A stretch of 64,000 nucleotides of DNA from Eustoma russellianum (Eukaryota; Streptophyta; Magnoliopsida; Gentianales; Gentianaceae), in the NCBI GenBank assembly GCA_036186865.1, contig AP025071.1:9655879-9719878 (forward strand), in the 5' to 3' direction. Positions 44,190 through 55,429 of the stretch are shown piece after piece. The position numbers and the translations under genes were made by a program. Under the pieces are notes generated by a model. That model worked only from the letters and a program-made list of their open reading frames with translations, did no database searches and was not told where the DNA came from. The number at the start of each line of letters is the position of its first letter. The first letter of the stretch is position 1.

Positions 44190-44854
44190 TAGTAGACGAA
44201 GCCACGCTGAGCATCGCATTTCATCCGCAACCTGATGAGTAGTCGGAGAGGACGATGCAGGCTATTGAGGACATGCTGAGGGCTTGCACACTGGACTTCA
44301 GAAGAAACTGAGATGGTGTGATCAAGTCGATCAAGTTTGTTAACACCAACAGTTACCATAACGACAGCGGCATGACGTCATTTGAAGCGCTCTACGTGCG
44401 TAAAGCAAATCCCCAGTCCAGTGGAACAAAGTTGGAGAGCGTATTGTTACCGGTACGCAACTGATTAAGCAAGCCATGAACAAGGTAAAGTTCACTCGAG
44501 AAAAGACTTAAGGTTGTCCAAGACATAAGTAAGAGTTAGACAGATTCAAAGAGATGTCTCCTGGAGTTACTGTCGGAGGAAAAGGTTTATTTAAAGGTAT
44601 GTTCTAATCCGGGTCATGCATTGGACGCCCAACCTTTGGGGATTAGAGCGGATGCGTCATATGAAGAGGCTCCGGTTCGGATCATAGACCGCAAAGACCA
44701 AAGGCTGAGAGGGAAAATCATTTCGTATGTCAAAATACAATGGAGCAATCGTAGGGAAATGAAGCGGCACGGGAGCTGGAGGAGCAGATGCGGAGCGTTA
44801 CCCCTTTCTATTCGAATAAGGTACAATAAGTTTCGAGGACGAAATTTCTTGTAA
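44190..44854 (+). pseudogene. Chromovirus (Tekay-like) integrase end and chromodomain, decayed
   Basis: The frame reads TLSIAFHPQPDE, stop, SERTMQAIEDMLRACTLDFRR with the integrase catalytic Glu in SERT, then SYHNDSGMTSFEALY and KVYLKVCSNPGHALDAQPLG. It continues into the chromodomain (DASYEEAPVRIIDRKDQRLR, IISYVKIQW). A frameshift near 44758 moves the end (ELEEQM) to another frame. At least six stops. This is the 3' end of a Ty3/Gypsy chromovirus pol, directly upstream of its polypurine tract and LTR. Everything 5' of it is missing. Confidence 0.85.
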
Positions 44855-45063
44855 GGTGGGTAGGATGTTACACCCAGAAACTTTCGAATTAGCCGTTACG
44901 TATTAATATAAACCTGAAGTAGTCGTTGGATGTAACCATCCTGGGAATTAAGTTAATTATAGTGTAACGTTTACGTTCAGGTGATTCGTAACTAACGATA
45001 GGTATATATACATGAACATATTGTTATATTAAATCAAGCAACATAAAAGAGAAGTAAATGAAA

Positions 45064-45106
45064 ATAATACTAATAATAATAATACTACTACTACTACTAC
45101 TACTAC

Positions 45107-45144
<38 letters not shown>
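45064..45144. repeat. TAA/CTA trinucleotide microsatellite
   Basis: Runs of TAATAA, then CTACTA, then TAATAA within the chromovirus LTR. Confidence 0.95.
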
Positions 45145-45889
45145 GTATGTTTAAAAATGCCGTAAGGTGGAAAAAATATAATAATTAATAATTAATAAAA
45201 TAACATAAGATAAGAATAATTGTTTAAAAAAAACAAAAACAAAATACATATATGTGTTAAAAAGAGTGCGTGTGATAGAGAGTAAAAAAAAGAATAAATA
45301 AATAACATGCAACCAAATGTGCCGTAAATAATTGGGGAATAAGTTTAAAAAAAAAGGAAAAAAAACGAATATTAAATGAATGGTAACTGAAATGGGGATA
45401 AGGGTAAACTTAAATTTAAAAAAATAATAATAATAAAAAAGGGGTGGGAAACGTGATATTAGTGGGGGAAACTGCCCCTTGATTTTAGCACCTTGAAATG
45501 TAGATATAGGGAGATTTGGCGTAAAGCCGTGTGTCTCGATCTACGCGATGTGTGTGTAAATAGTCTACAATCGAGGTAGGTTCCCTTTCCCCCCTCCAAT
45601 TGGTACAAATGCAAGCATGCTTTGGTGATATATTATATGTTTTTGTCGTTTTAATTGTTAATTTCCATAGCATACTGTTGATTCTGTGGGAAGCATGAAA
45701 GTTGCAGACTGTGATTATGTGGACTCTGTTTTGCGTGGCTTTAATTTGATTTTAGGGAAAAATTTGATAATCCAAAATATCTCACTTTGACATGATTAGG
45801 ACATTTCTAAATGTTGTTTGGCCTTAGATTAGTTTCCCATAGACTGGAAATAGGCAAAAATGTAGATCGGAGTCGAAAAACGATCGCCG

Positions 45890-46280
45890 GAGACCGCCGG
45901 TGCGCCGCACGCGCCGCTGAAAGCGGCCGCGCGTGGCCCTTCACGCGCTCCCATCGCTGCACTGGCGTCCTGCGCTAAAATTTGCAAGTATTATATAAAA
46001 AAACAGAAAAGGGCCGAAAGCCCGGACTGGAGGCAGGCCAGCCCCTAACAGGCCGGCTGCGCACCAGGGCTTGGCCCATTATCGTGATATATATAAAAAA
46101 AGAGGGGGGGGGGAAGGCAGGCTAGCGGATCCGGGCCGAATGGCCAACGGACTGGGCCAGCTGCCAGCCGGCCCAATATCGCGGTAAGCTAAAAAAAGGC
46201 TACGATTGCAGGCCGGATCGCTGGCGATTCCGGGCCGAATCCAAAGGGCGGACCAGGGCTGGCGGAATAGCCAGCCCAAT
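45890..46280. repeat. GC-rich degenerate repeat block in LTR
   Basis: CCGGCC/GGGCCGAA-rich DNA in an otherwise AT-rich LTR. Related segments (GGGCCGAAAGCCCGGACTGG, GGGCCGAATGGCCAACGGAC, GGGCCGAATCCAAAGGGCGG) recur about every 100-120 bp, separated by short A-rich runs. Confidence 0.7.
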
Positions 46281-47696
46281 TAGCAAAGAAATTGGTTTTG
46301 TTATATTTCTGAAATTCTTTAATTTTTATAATTGTTAATTAATTAATTAAAAATAGTAATAATTATAGGAAAAATGTAAATAAATATCAGAAAATTATAA
46401 ATAAGTTCCAGAAATTATAAAATGCCAAAATTAAATTATTTTCATTAATTTTAGTAATGTTGATAATTTATTTAATTAGAATGATTAAGTAATAAATAGA
46501 AATAAATTAGGGGAAAATATAGAAAATGCACAATAATTGTATACAAGCCATGAAAAGTAGATTTAACATCAAACAACATTTAAATCATTACTTGGATAAT
46601 AAATGAACCTATATTTGAGTACCGGAGGATGGTGAGGATGGGCCAAGGGCCTCAGACGACCGTTATATGAACCTAGATTTGAGTGCCAGAGGATGGTAAG
46701 GATGGGCCAAGGGCCTCAGGCGATTGTGTTGTTTGCATTCATGGCACGTGCATTGCATGATGGTGGGTCATGGCGTACGGGTCACGGGCGCTCATGATGG
46801 TGTATGGTGGCGGGGCCAAGTACACTCAGGATGGTGACTGTGGGTGAGTACGACTCACAGCCACTCAGTTAGGTCCCGGGATCATGCATTGCATGGCAGA
46901 GTTATCGGCATCTTATGTGACATGACTTTGTTGCGTGTGACATGCATCACGTTGTTGCGCATTTTTTATCTGGACTGAATTACTTTTCCGCATTCGTATG
47001 CTTATGTGATATCATGTTTTACGTGCTATGTGTTATATCATTTTTGGATGCTCGTCTTGTACTACTTAGAGGCAGGTGCCTGCTGAGTGATTTCCCAGTC
47101 ACTCACCCCTATTCCCCCCACCAGGTGAGAACCAGGAAGAGTACAATTATATCTTTGCTGAGGACGGGGCTGAAACGGTGGAGTGGACAGACTGATGGTC
47201 GCGCTTAGGATATAAGAAGACCCTACGACTGTTTGTCTTTATTTTAATGGGATTTCATCGGGCATCACCTTGTTTAGATTTTCAGGCTTACATTATTGTC
47301 AGGATTTGGTTCATTATTGTATTGAGGAATTTTCTTTATCAAGATAACTGTGTGTTATTGTATTTTGTTTCCGTGCGAAAAATTTCTACGTCTTTTCGGA
47401 CAAGTTGGAAATTGATTCGACGCTTTGTATTCTCCTTAGTGAGATACGGCGGGCGTACTGTTCCCGATGCTAGGGTTCGGGAGCGGGGCGCCACACCATC
47501 TAATTATGGCAAGTATGTGACACGTTGGCGAAGTTTCGGTATTCGCCCGATACGACAATTTTTGGTTTAGAACCTTTTAACGTGTCGTATTTAATTTGTC
47601 ATCACCATGACTTATATCATATGATATAAGACCTGAATATACTCATAAACATGAGTTAAGTATGGTGGTGTGACGTTAACGTACGTATGTAAACTC

Positions 47697-48962
47697 TCAG
47701 CTAAAATCATCACCAAGAACTACCTCAAATGTATCTTTCAAGTTGAAGTGCTTTGCCATGAGCTACCTGGGGCCCAAAACAGTGTGAGGCAAGCAGGAAG
47801 TCTGGCCTGGAGAAGATCAACCTATTCAAATTCAATTTCTCATCCTTTCCATCAATTTCTGTTGGGATCATGTTGGCTTCTGCATAATGTTGGTTTCCTT
47901 CAAAGGAACAACATAAACAATAGTCATACAAAAGCTAAACATCCAGATAATGTCAATTAAACGACACATAATAATACATGGAGTGGTCTTAAATGACTGG
48001 GGTTCATCCAAAGACTAGCACTGTGAGGCGTGCATTACTAAATTCTGATGCGGCTGAGTGAACTAAAAGAGAAGTAGGATTTGGGCAAAAATCCCATTCT
48101 GCCCCATAATGATTGCAGGCAGAACTGTTTATGACTTCTTCGGGTATCATTGGCACTACTTGCTTCTGCCGGCCTGGATTATTCTTTGAATTTCTCAAAG
48201 ATTGTGATTCACAAAGCACTGCATCAAGAAGGCCGCTCTTTCGAGGAGAGAGACTACCTGATTCAGTATACTAATTAAGAGGTGACTGGATCAAGGTGTC
48301 AACGGACTTGAGGGAAGGCATAGGGGAAGAAGGCAGGCTCCAACTTTCCATTTGAGTTTGGAGTGAAGGGAGCTCCCACCTCATAGCCCATTTGGGCCTT
48401 GAAGAGAAAGATATGCCATTCAGATCATGGGTAGATGAGGGTATACTTAGAGTGGTGGGCGTTGTGATGCAAGATTTTGACAGTATTCAGATGAAAACCC
48501 AAAGGAACGGAGGTTGGGCACAGAAACATCTTTGTGGATCTTGCTACAGCCAATAAAAACAGGTTAAAGCTGCGATGTACACTGGATGAAAAGGATTCAG
48601 ATCGACGAAAACGTTTAGTAAGATAAACTGATGATAGCAAAATTTTGCTGCTATAGCAGGAGTTAACACTTTGAGCTAGCAGACCACTTGCAGGAATTTC
48701 AAGAAAGTTACATAAAGGAATATCAAGAATAAGGGGTGAGTACAACTGGTGGTTGAAATCCAAACTTTTGAACTCCACATCTGGAATCTCGAAGCCATTA
48801 ATTAGAAAGATATCAGGATGTTGTGGATTGCTTTCATTTTTATACTCATTTATTGCTTAAAGACAAATATCAGGAGGATAAATCAGTAATCATGTACGCT
48901 GTAGCCTCTTGATTCTGGTGTTCCAGTAATTTTATCTCATTGTCTATACGACCAGGCAAATG
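47697..48962 (-). pseudogene. GAMYB-like MYB pseudogene, 3' half, copy 1
   Basis: Two exons of an R2R3-MYB of the GAMYB (MYB33/65) class, factors that act in gibberellin-regulated anther and seed programmes. Exon 48962-48039 starts at the conserved MYB intron-2 position with LPGRIDNEIK. A one-base deletion shifts NYWNTRIKRLQR to another frame, and TGA and TAA stops follow. Diagnostic C-terminal GAMYB stretches remain: INGFEIPDVEF, ILDIPLCNFLEIPASGLLAQ and WELPSLQ. Exon 47897-47697 (GT..AG intron between them) carries IFSRPDFLLAS and, in another frame, the terminal LGDDFS then TGA. R2 and most of R3 are absent; upstream lies the LTR of a Gypsy element. It cannot encode a DNA-binding MYB. Confidence 0.85.
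48357..48377 (-). promoter_or_regulatory. miR159 target site in GAMYB remnant, copy 1
   Basis: The plus strand (TTTGGAGTGAAGGGAGCT, then CCC) matches the mature miR159 sequence at 18 of 21 positions, so the minus-strand transcript would pair with it. Differences are one internal base and the two last bases. The site encodes ELPSLQ, as in functional GAMYB genes. Confidence 0.85.
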
Positions 48963-48999
48963 AAGGGTAATAAACATGCAACAAAAGAGCAACAATTTT

Positions 49000-50157
49000 G
49001 TTAGGAGCAACAATCCTGTACCAAGACGCAGTAGTGGTGATGCGTGCAAGACGTGGGCTCCAATAATTCCACCTTCCAAACATCCTTCACTATGCGTTAG
49101 GCACAAGGAAGAAGACTTCTCCTTCTTCCTTAGTGAAACAAACGATTGGTTCAACGAGCAAGGACCAATACTTCAAGATGGTCGTTGTTCAGGCAAACCA
49201 CAATGGCCCTCCTAGACGGCACCTTTAAGCAATGGCAACACCTTCAAAATGCTCAAATTTGAAGGATATTAACCTATGTTTTTAATGCAAAACCAAGAAA
49301 ACAAAGTCTCACAAGAAGTGAAGAAAAATATCAAGATTTTATTTCATCCAAAGTCGTTCTTTGCCATGCGCCCAAGACTCTATTTATAGGTTGAAAATCA
49401 TGCCTATCAGCCTTAGAATAGGTAGAAATTATTTCAAATAAAACTAGCTAACAAGTATTTAAAATTGGAATTTGTTTGAATTCAAAACTAAAACAAATCC
49501 TAGCTAAAATTTGAAATGCTTGTAGGATGCTTTAGCCATGTGTGGGATGCCCAAATGATGCCTTGCAGAGTTGTTTTGATGAGTAGGATGTGGCTGAAGT
49601 TGAATTCAAAAGTTGGGTGGAGTTTGAATTCAAGTTGAGTTTGAAATTTTGAGATCACTTTGAATTGGTTGCTGATTATCTTCTCCATTTCTTCCAGGCG
49701 TGTTTGATGACTCATGAGGCTGTTGGAGATCTTATTTGATGATGATAAAGTGGTTAAAATTGAATTCAAAGGTTAGTTGAAGATTGAATTCAAATTGAGT
49801 TTGAATTTGAATTCAAACTCGGATTCAATTTTGAGTTGTGATCTTATCTCCTTCTTTCTTCAAAATGGCGTATGGATGGTTCAAAAGGTGGCTGAAAACT
49901 TCTTGAAATTTAAGTCTCAAATTGGTTGAAACTTGAAATTCAAATCATGGTTGAATTTGAATTCAAGTTTAACTTGAAGTTGATCTTCAATTTGACTTCA
50001 AATCTGGCCGACCCTTTGTTGGTTGTTGGAAATCTTTTTGAGCTTCTTTTGAACATGAATTCCATCTTGGATCACATTTGTATTTGTCTTTGTTGAGACA
50101 ACATTCTCTTCATGACATTTGTATTTGTCTTTGTTGAGACAACATTCTCTTCATGAC
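49000..50157 (-). repeat. Probable Gypsy 3' LTR, copy 1
   Basis: Lies downstream of pol on the minus strand. The U3 is full of TTGAATTCAAA motifs. A TATA box (CCTATAAATAGA, 49390-49379) precedes a transcript-like region. I infer the ends: a start near TGTCATGAAG at about 50157 and an end near 49000, where GAMYB intron sequence begins. A 41 bp tandem duplication (50076-50157) is unique to this copy. Confidence 0.5.
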
Positions 50158-50461
50158 AAACATTCTTTTTGTCTCCCTTTTTGAAACACACGCCTTTAAG
50201 CATTCGTATACCTCCGTTTGCTTGGACTTTGCATGCATCTACTTACCTACAAAACAAAAACATAAAAACAAGGATCACAAGAAAACAAGACGAAATTCAA
50301 AAATAAAGAACACACGTTTTGGGGGGTGGGAGAATACGTTCACAATGTGGGTTCGATGAGGTGAACCCAATGAGCCTTAGGTTCATCTTGAACATGCTTG
50401 TACAAGAAGGTTCCAACTTGATATCCAAGTTCTCTAGCCATCCTTCTTGTCATAGGACATA

Positions 50462-53400
50462 TTACCTCTTGATGGGATCTCCGATCCTCATCAATCCTCC
50501 CTCCTCAAGAGGATTCGTCCTCAAATCGAAAGGGTCATCAGTGAAAGGGGTGAGGTCAGCAACATTAAAAGTAGAAGAAATAGAACCATACCTCTCAGAA
50601 AGATCAAGGATGTAGGCATTGTTGCCTATGCATTTTAAGACTTTGAATGGTCCGTCTGCCTAGGCAACAATTTTGATTATCGTTCATTGCGAAACCTTTC
50701 TTTTCGTAAATGTAACCAAACCAAATCACCTGCTTCAAACTCGTTTTCTATGTTTGTTGGCTCATTTTTCATACGCTTTGTTTTTCTTCTCAAGTTGTGC
50801 TTTAAAATGTTCATGTAGTTACTTTTTATCTTTTCCGCTTTTTATTTACCATTAAGACTCGAACGTTCATGTATGGGAATGAGAATCAAATCAAGTGGAG
50901 ACAAGGGGTTAAAACCATACACGATTTCAAATGGACTATGCAATGTACCGCGATGGACATTTCTAATGTATGCAAATTCAATATATGGTAAACAATCTTC
51001 CCAATGTTTAAGATGTTTTTGCAAAATGGCACGCAATAGTTGAGAGAGGGTACGATTAACCACTTCAGTTTGTTCATCAGTTTGTTGATGAGCTGTGGTA
51101 GAAAACAACAATTGAGTACCAAGTTTAGCCCACAAAGCACGCCAAAAATGACTTAGAAATTTCATATCTCTATCACTTACAATGGTACGTGGCATGCCAT
51201 GCAATCTCACGATTTCTTCAAAGAACAAGTCAGCAACATGTGTAGCATCATCAACTTTCCTACATGCAATGAAGTGTGCCATTTTTGAAAACCTATCTAC
51301 CACAACATAAATGCTATCGCGCCCTCCTCGAGACCTAGGAAGTCCTAAAACGAAGTCTATGGAAATGTCGATCCAAGGGGAATCAGGGACAGGTAAGGGC
51401 GTGCAAAGGCCATGTGGTTGGGTCTTGGATTTGGTTCGTTTGCAAGTGATGCAACTACCACATAACCTTTCGACATCTACGCGCATGTGTGGCCAATAGA
51501 AATGTTCCTTAGGGTTTTCAAGGGTTTTGAACACTCCGAAATGACCCATTAATCCTCTCCCACGGGCTTCTCTAGTCAATGCTTCTTGTAGGGACGATTG
51601 GAGAACACACAATTTATGCTCTTTGAAAAGGTATCCTTCATGCATGTAGAATTTTTCGAAGGGTGCCTCTTTACATGCCTCGAAGATGGTGCCAAAATCA
51701 TGGTCGTTGGGGTACAAGTCCTTAAGTGATTCGAATCCTAAGAATCGAGATGATAATGGAGTCACTAACGTGTATCTCCTAGCAACTATATTGTCTTTTC
51801 CTTGTTTGTACTTAATCACATAAGGGAATTGCTCTATAAAATCTACCCATTTAGCATGTCTTTTGTTCAACTTTCCTTCCCCTTTAAGGTACTTGAGGCT
51901 CTCATGGTCAGTGTGGATCACGAACTCTCTAGGTTGAAGGTAGTGGATCGTAAACTCTCTAGGTTGAAGGTAGTGTTGCCAAGTTTGTAGAGATCTCACT
52001 AGGGCATAAAGTTCTTTGTCATAAGTAGAGTAATTCAGTGCAACACCTTTCGACTTCTCGCTAAAGTAGGCTATGAGTTTCTTACCTTGGGTCAATACCG
52101 CTCCAATACACACTCCACTTGCATCACACTCAATCTCAAAAGTCTCATCAAAATTTGGTAACTTAAGTATGAGTGTAGTGGTTAGCCTCCTTTTAAGTTC
52201 ATCAAATGCCTGTTGTTGTGGCCCCACCCACCTAAAAAGCACATCTTTTTTCAAAATCTCATTTAGGAGTACAACTATGGATGAAAAATCTTTGACAAAT
52301 CGCCTATAAAAACTTGCAAGTCCATGGAAACTGCGAACTTCCCCTACATTCTTAGGTGTAGGCCACTCTACAATTGACCAAACCTTTTCCTCATCCATCT
52401 CTACTCCCTCAGCTGAAATGACAAAGCCTAGGAAGACTACTCGTTCCAAACAAAAAGTGCACTTCTTAAAGTTGGCGTAAAGTTGTTCTTGCTTAAGCTT
52501 CTAAAAAATGGCCCTAATATGGTCAAGGTGGTCTTCTATGGTTCGGGAATAGATTAGGATGCCGTCAAAGTAAACCACAACAAATCATCCTATGAAGGCT
52601 CGTAAGACTTCATTCATCAACCTCATAAAGGTGCTAGGGGCGCTGGTGAGCCCGAAGGGCATCACTAGCCACTCATAGAGCCCAAACTTGGTTTTGCATG
52701 CAGTCTTCTATTCATCACCTTCTCTTATCTGCACTTGGAAGTACCCTTGCTTAAGGTCAATCTTGGTGAAGTATCTAGATCTATGCAACATATCCAACAT
52801 ATCATCCAACCTAGGTATGAGTACCTATACTTGACGGTAATTTTGTTTATGGCACGGCAATCAGTACACATTCTCCAAGTTCCATATTTTTTGGGTACTA
52901 AAATGATAGGGACGGCTGACGGGCTTAGGCTTTCTCGGATTTGTCCACTTGCCAGGAGTTCCTCTACTTGCCTTTGGATTTCCTTAGTATTTTCGGGGTT
53001 GGCTCGGTAGGCTGGTCTACTGGGTAGTGCGGCTCCTGGGACAAAGTCTACTGGTGTTCTATTCCTCTTATAGGTGGTAATCCGGATGGTGGCTCAGTGG
53101 GAAATAGAACATCGTACTCCTGTATAAGAGATGCAACAGAGGTAGGTAGATTTGGTGGGAGTTCTTTTATTGAAAGGTGACAAGCCTTGGGTATGGGGAT
53201 GAGAATGGTTTGGTTGCTATAAAGGGCTCGTGTGACCTCTCTTTTCTTTGCAAAATACCCACACTTCTTCCTGGAATCGTGGACACCTATGAGTACTATC
53301 TCTTTTCCCCTTACTCTCTTGTTTTTTGTTCTCACTTTTCATGTATTCCACAAATTTCCGCTCAGCTTCCTTCTCCTTAGGATCAGCCCTAGACTTAGAC

Positions 53401-53658
53401 AGGCGTTGGTGATCTCTGTGGACTTTATGGGGTGGAAGTACATGCAACTTGTAAAGTTTACCATTCAATTTGAAAGAATAACGATTCAAATATCCATCAT
53501 ATGTCACATGTCGATCAAATTGCCATGGTCTACTAAGTAAGATATAACTATTATGCATTGGTGCAACATCACATAAAACATCATCTTTGTAACTACCAAT
53601 GCTAAGAGAAATCAAAACTTGCTTACTGACACTAACTTTACCACAATCATTTAACCAT
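50462..53658 (-). pseudogene. Ty3/Gypsy pol (PR-RT-RH-IN), copy 1, inactivated
   Basis: Truncated in the protease region (SYILLSRPWQFDRHVTYDGY at about 53540). A PPIRGIEHQ linker and frameshift near 53045 follow, then an RT with three stops. Its active site reads YFDG (52572-52561), not YxDD. A long open piece (52449-50842, 535 codons) covers RNase H ([42 protein letters not shown]) and integrase (CGSCITCKR zinc part, [35 protein letters not shown]). RNase H carries an in-frame 10-residue duplication ([20 protein letters not shown]). The tail to 50462 resembles CRM-type chromoviruses (AGDLVWLHLRKERF, DLRTNPLEEGG), but I see no chromodomain. Not functional. Confidence 0.85.
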
Positions 53659-53683
53659 GCACTTGACCTTAGCATTTAACCAT
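53659..53683. other. Junction with probable templated filler
   Basis: Between the Gypsy pol and the Tat-like element the sequence GCACTTGACCTTAGCA (53659-53674) is identical to part of the 56 bp array units downstream. It is flanked on both sides by TTAACCAT (53651-53658, 53676-53683). Confidence 0.6.
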
Positions 53684-53961
53684 GGACTAGTTTGCTGATA
53701 ATCTTCTCAAGCTTCAAAGCTCAGTGATGGTAATTGGGCAGACTTATGCCATTGACAGCTGCTCAGAGGTCTGCCCAGCCTTGGACAAGGAGCATCCTCA
53801 AATTGCCGAACTTCATAATTCTGAAGCTGAATAAATCTTTGAGACCCAATTAGAGCTGTTCAAGAATGGAGCTGATCTCAGAGACTTGTCAGCAGATGAA
53901 GATTAGAATAGGATTTTCTTTCTTGTGCCTATTCAGTAGTTGTAATAGTTATATTCTCTGA
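53684..53961. repeat. 278 bp segment, right copy (matches 36276-36553)
   Basis: Starts with GGACTAGTTTGCTGATAATC. The Tat-like element continues from here to the right, so this copy, not the left one, is joined to the rest of the internal region. Confidence 0.9.
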
Positions 53962-54339
53962 ATGAAAATGTCACTTTTTTCCACTTGTGCTCTTCAGCTT
54001 TCCTTGTTTTTACTTCCAAATTCTTGCAAGTATTTGACTTCTGCTTCTGATTAAAGAAGAATCTCCAGCCTGAGCAGCAACTTGTCCCCTTTTAACATGT
54101 AAGTTTTAGAGCCAAGTAACCATCTTTAATCAAGTCGAGCCGAAATACATTGGCTGAGATAAGATTATACGGCCCAGGTCTCTCTTGTAGCTGCCTAGAT
54201 GAAATTAGCAGCTTTTTGGACTGAACAACTTTTGTAAGACCGATCTGGACCTCAGGATATGTCTCGTAACGGCCCATTAAGATTCTTTTAAAGATATAAG
54301 GCCGAAGAGTGAAACCAATTAGGTTATTTTACCTCAGCT

Positions 54340-54905
54340 CTGCCAGGGATTTTGAATAGAGCAAGTTTGGCACTGCCAAAGCACTTGACCTCAGCACTGC
54401 CAAAGGTTTTGAATAGAACAAGTTTGGCACTCCCAAGCACTTGACCTCAGCACTGCCATGTATTTTGAATATAGCAAGTTTGGCACTGCCAAGCACTTGA
54501 CCTTAGCACTGCCAAGGGTTTTGAATAGAGCAAGTTTGGCACTAACAAGCACTTGACCTTAGCATTGCCAAAGGTTTTGAATAGAGCAAGTTTGACACTG
54601 CCAAAGCACTTGACCTTAGTACTGCCAAGGGTTTTGAATAGAGCAACACTGCCAAGGGTTTTGAATAGAGCAAGTTTGACGCTGCCAAGCACTTGACCTC
54701 ATCACTGCCAAGGGTTTTGAATAGAGCAAGTTTGGAACTGCCAAGCACTTGACCTTAGCACTGCCAAGGGTTTTGAATAGAGCAAGTTTGGCACTGCCAA
54801 GCACTTGACCTCAGCACTGCCGAGGGTTTTGAATAGAGCAAGTTTGGCGTTGCCAAGCACTTGACCTCAGCAGTGCCAAGGGTTTTGAATAGAACAAGTT
54901 TGTTC
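54340..54905. repeat. 56 bp tandem array, about ten units
   Basis: Units contain GAGCAAGTTTGGCACTGCC, AAGCACTTGACCTCAGC and ACTGCCAAGGGTTTTGAATA. Spacing is 56 bp, with one shortened unit at about 54640-54668. The array lies in non-coding internal sequence of the Tat-like element. Apparent proteins read across it are artefacts. Confidence 0.9.
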
Positions 54906-55429
54906 AAACTGAGTGCTGAAAAGAAGATTTAGCCAAGCCGAGCCGGGCAAAAATCTGAATAAGATTGATCCTCGAATAACATAAGGCCGAGCTGAGACGT
55001 GCCAAAGATTTGTATAAAATTACTGAGGAATACTTTCTCCCCATTAGCTGAGATAAAGATCTTCATATTCCATGATCTGGGCAAACATATCGCCGAACAG
55101 AAGAATTTGCTGAGCTGAACCGGCCGAAGAAATTGATTAAGATGATAGGAACTTAAGTTCCATTTGTCGATAAAAAGCGCTGCTTAATATATGGACAACT
55201 CATTTGCAGATAGCAAATTGGTAGTAAACATTGAACATCAATGTATTTAAAGTACATATATGTACATGAGGATTTTGGATACACGTTAGAAAGGTGAAAC
55301 ATAATTCTTTTGTGGGCTTGTGCTTTTAGGTCAGCCGTATACTTTCGGAGACCCGTAATTTCTGCCTATCTGAATCTGAATCCTCATCTCTTGGCGACCT
55401 GTCCTTATGTCCAGGTCGGCAACTTTCAT

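Larger units (their letters stand above)
44866..47495 (+). repeat. Chromovirus 3' LTR, 2.63 kb
   Basis: Begins TGTTACACCCAGAAAC after the purine tract GGTGGGTAGGA and ends GGGGCGCCACA (TG..CA). It contains a long TAA/CTA microsatellite, a GC-rich degenerate repeat block (45890-46280) and a direct repeat of about 62 bp (46606-46668, 46669-46728). CATGCATTGCAT-type motifs near 46750-46890 and a CCCCCCACCAGGTGAGAACC segment near 47114 are typical of this LTR group. Confidence 0.8.
47497..53658. repeat. Duplicated block, copy 1 (GAMYB remnant + Gypsy)
   Basis: Near-identical to 58947-64000 from CCATCTAATTATGGCAAG onward; the alignment is limited on the right by the window end (64000 pairs with about 52580). 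It contains a GAMYB-like pseudogene and a decayed Gypsy element, both on the minus strand. The left edge touches the chromovirus LTR end. The right edge is the junction at 53659. Confidence 0.9.

Noticed and set aside
48976..49215. Plus-strand frame in duplicated block
   Set aside because: Antisense to the LTR/GAMYB transcript direction; no recognisable domain, and the copy at 60440-60680 is frame-shifted.
54447..54804. Three overlapping repetitive proteins across the array
   Set aside because: The same text in shifted frames of a minisatellite; no start or stop conservation.
54340..54905. Regular array that might suggest CRISPR
   Set aside because: The units are 56 bp tandem copies without unique spacers, in a plant retroelement.
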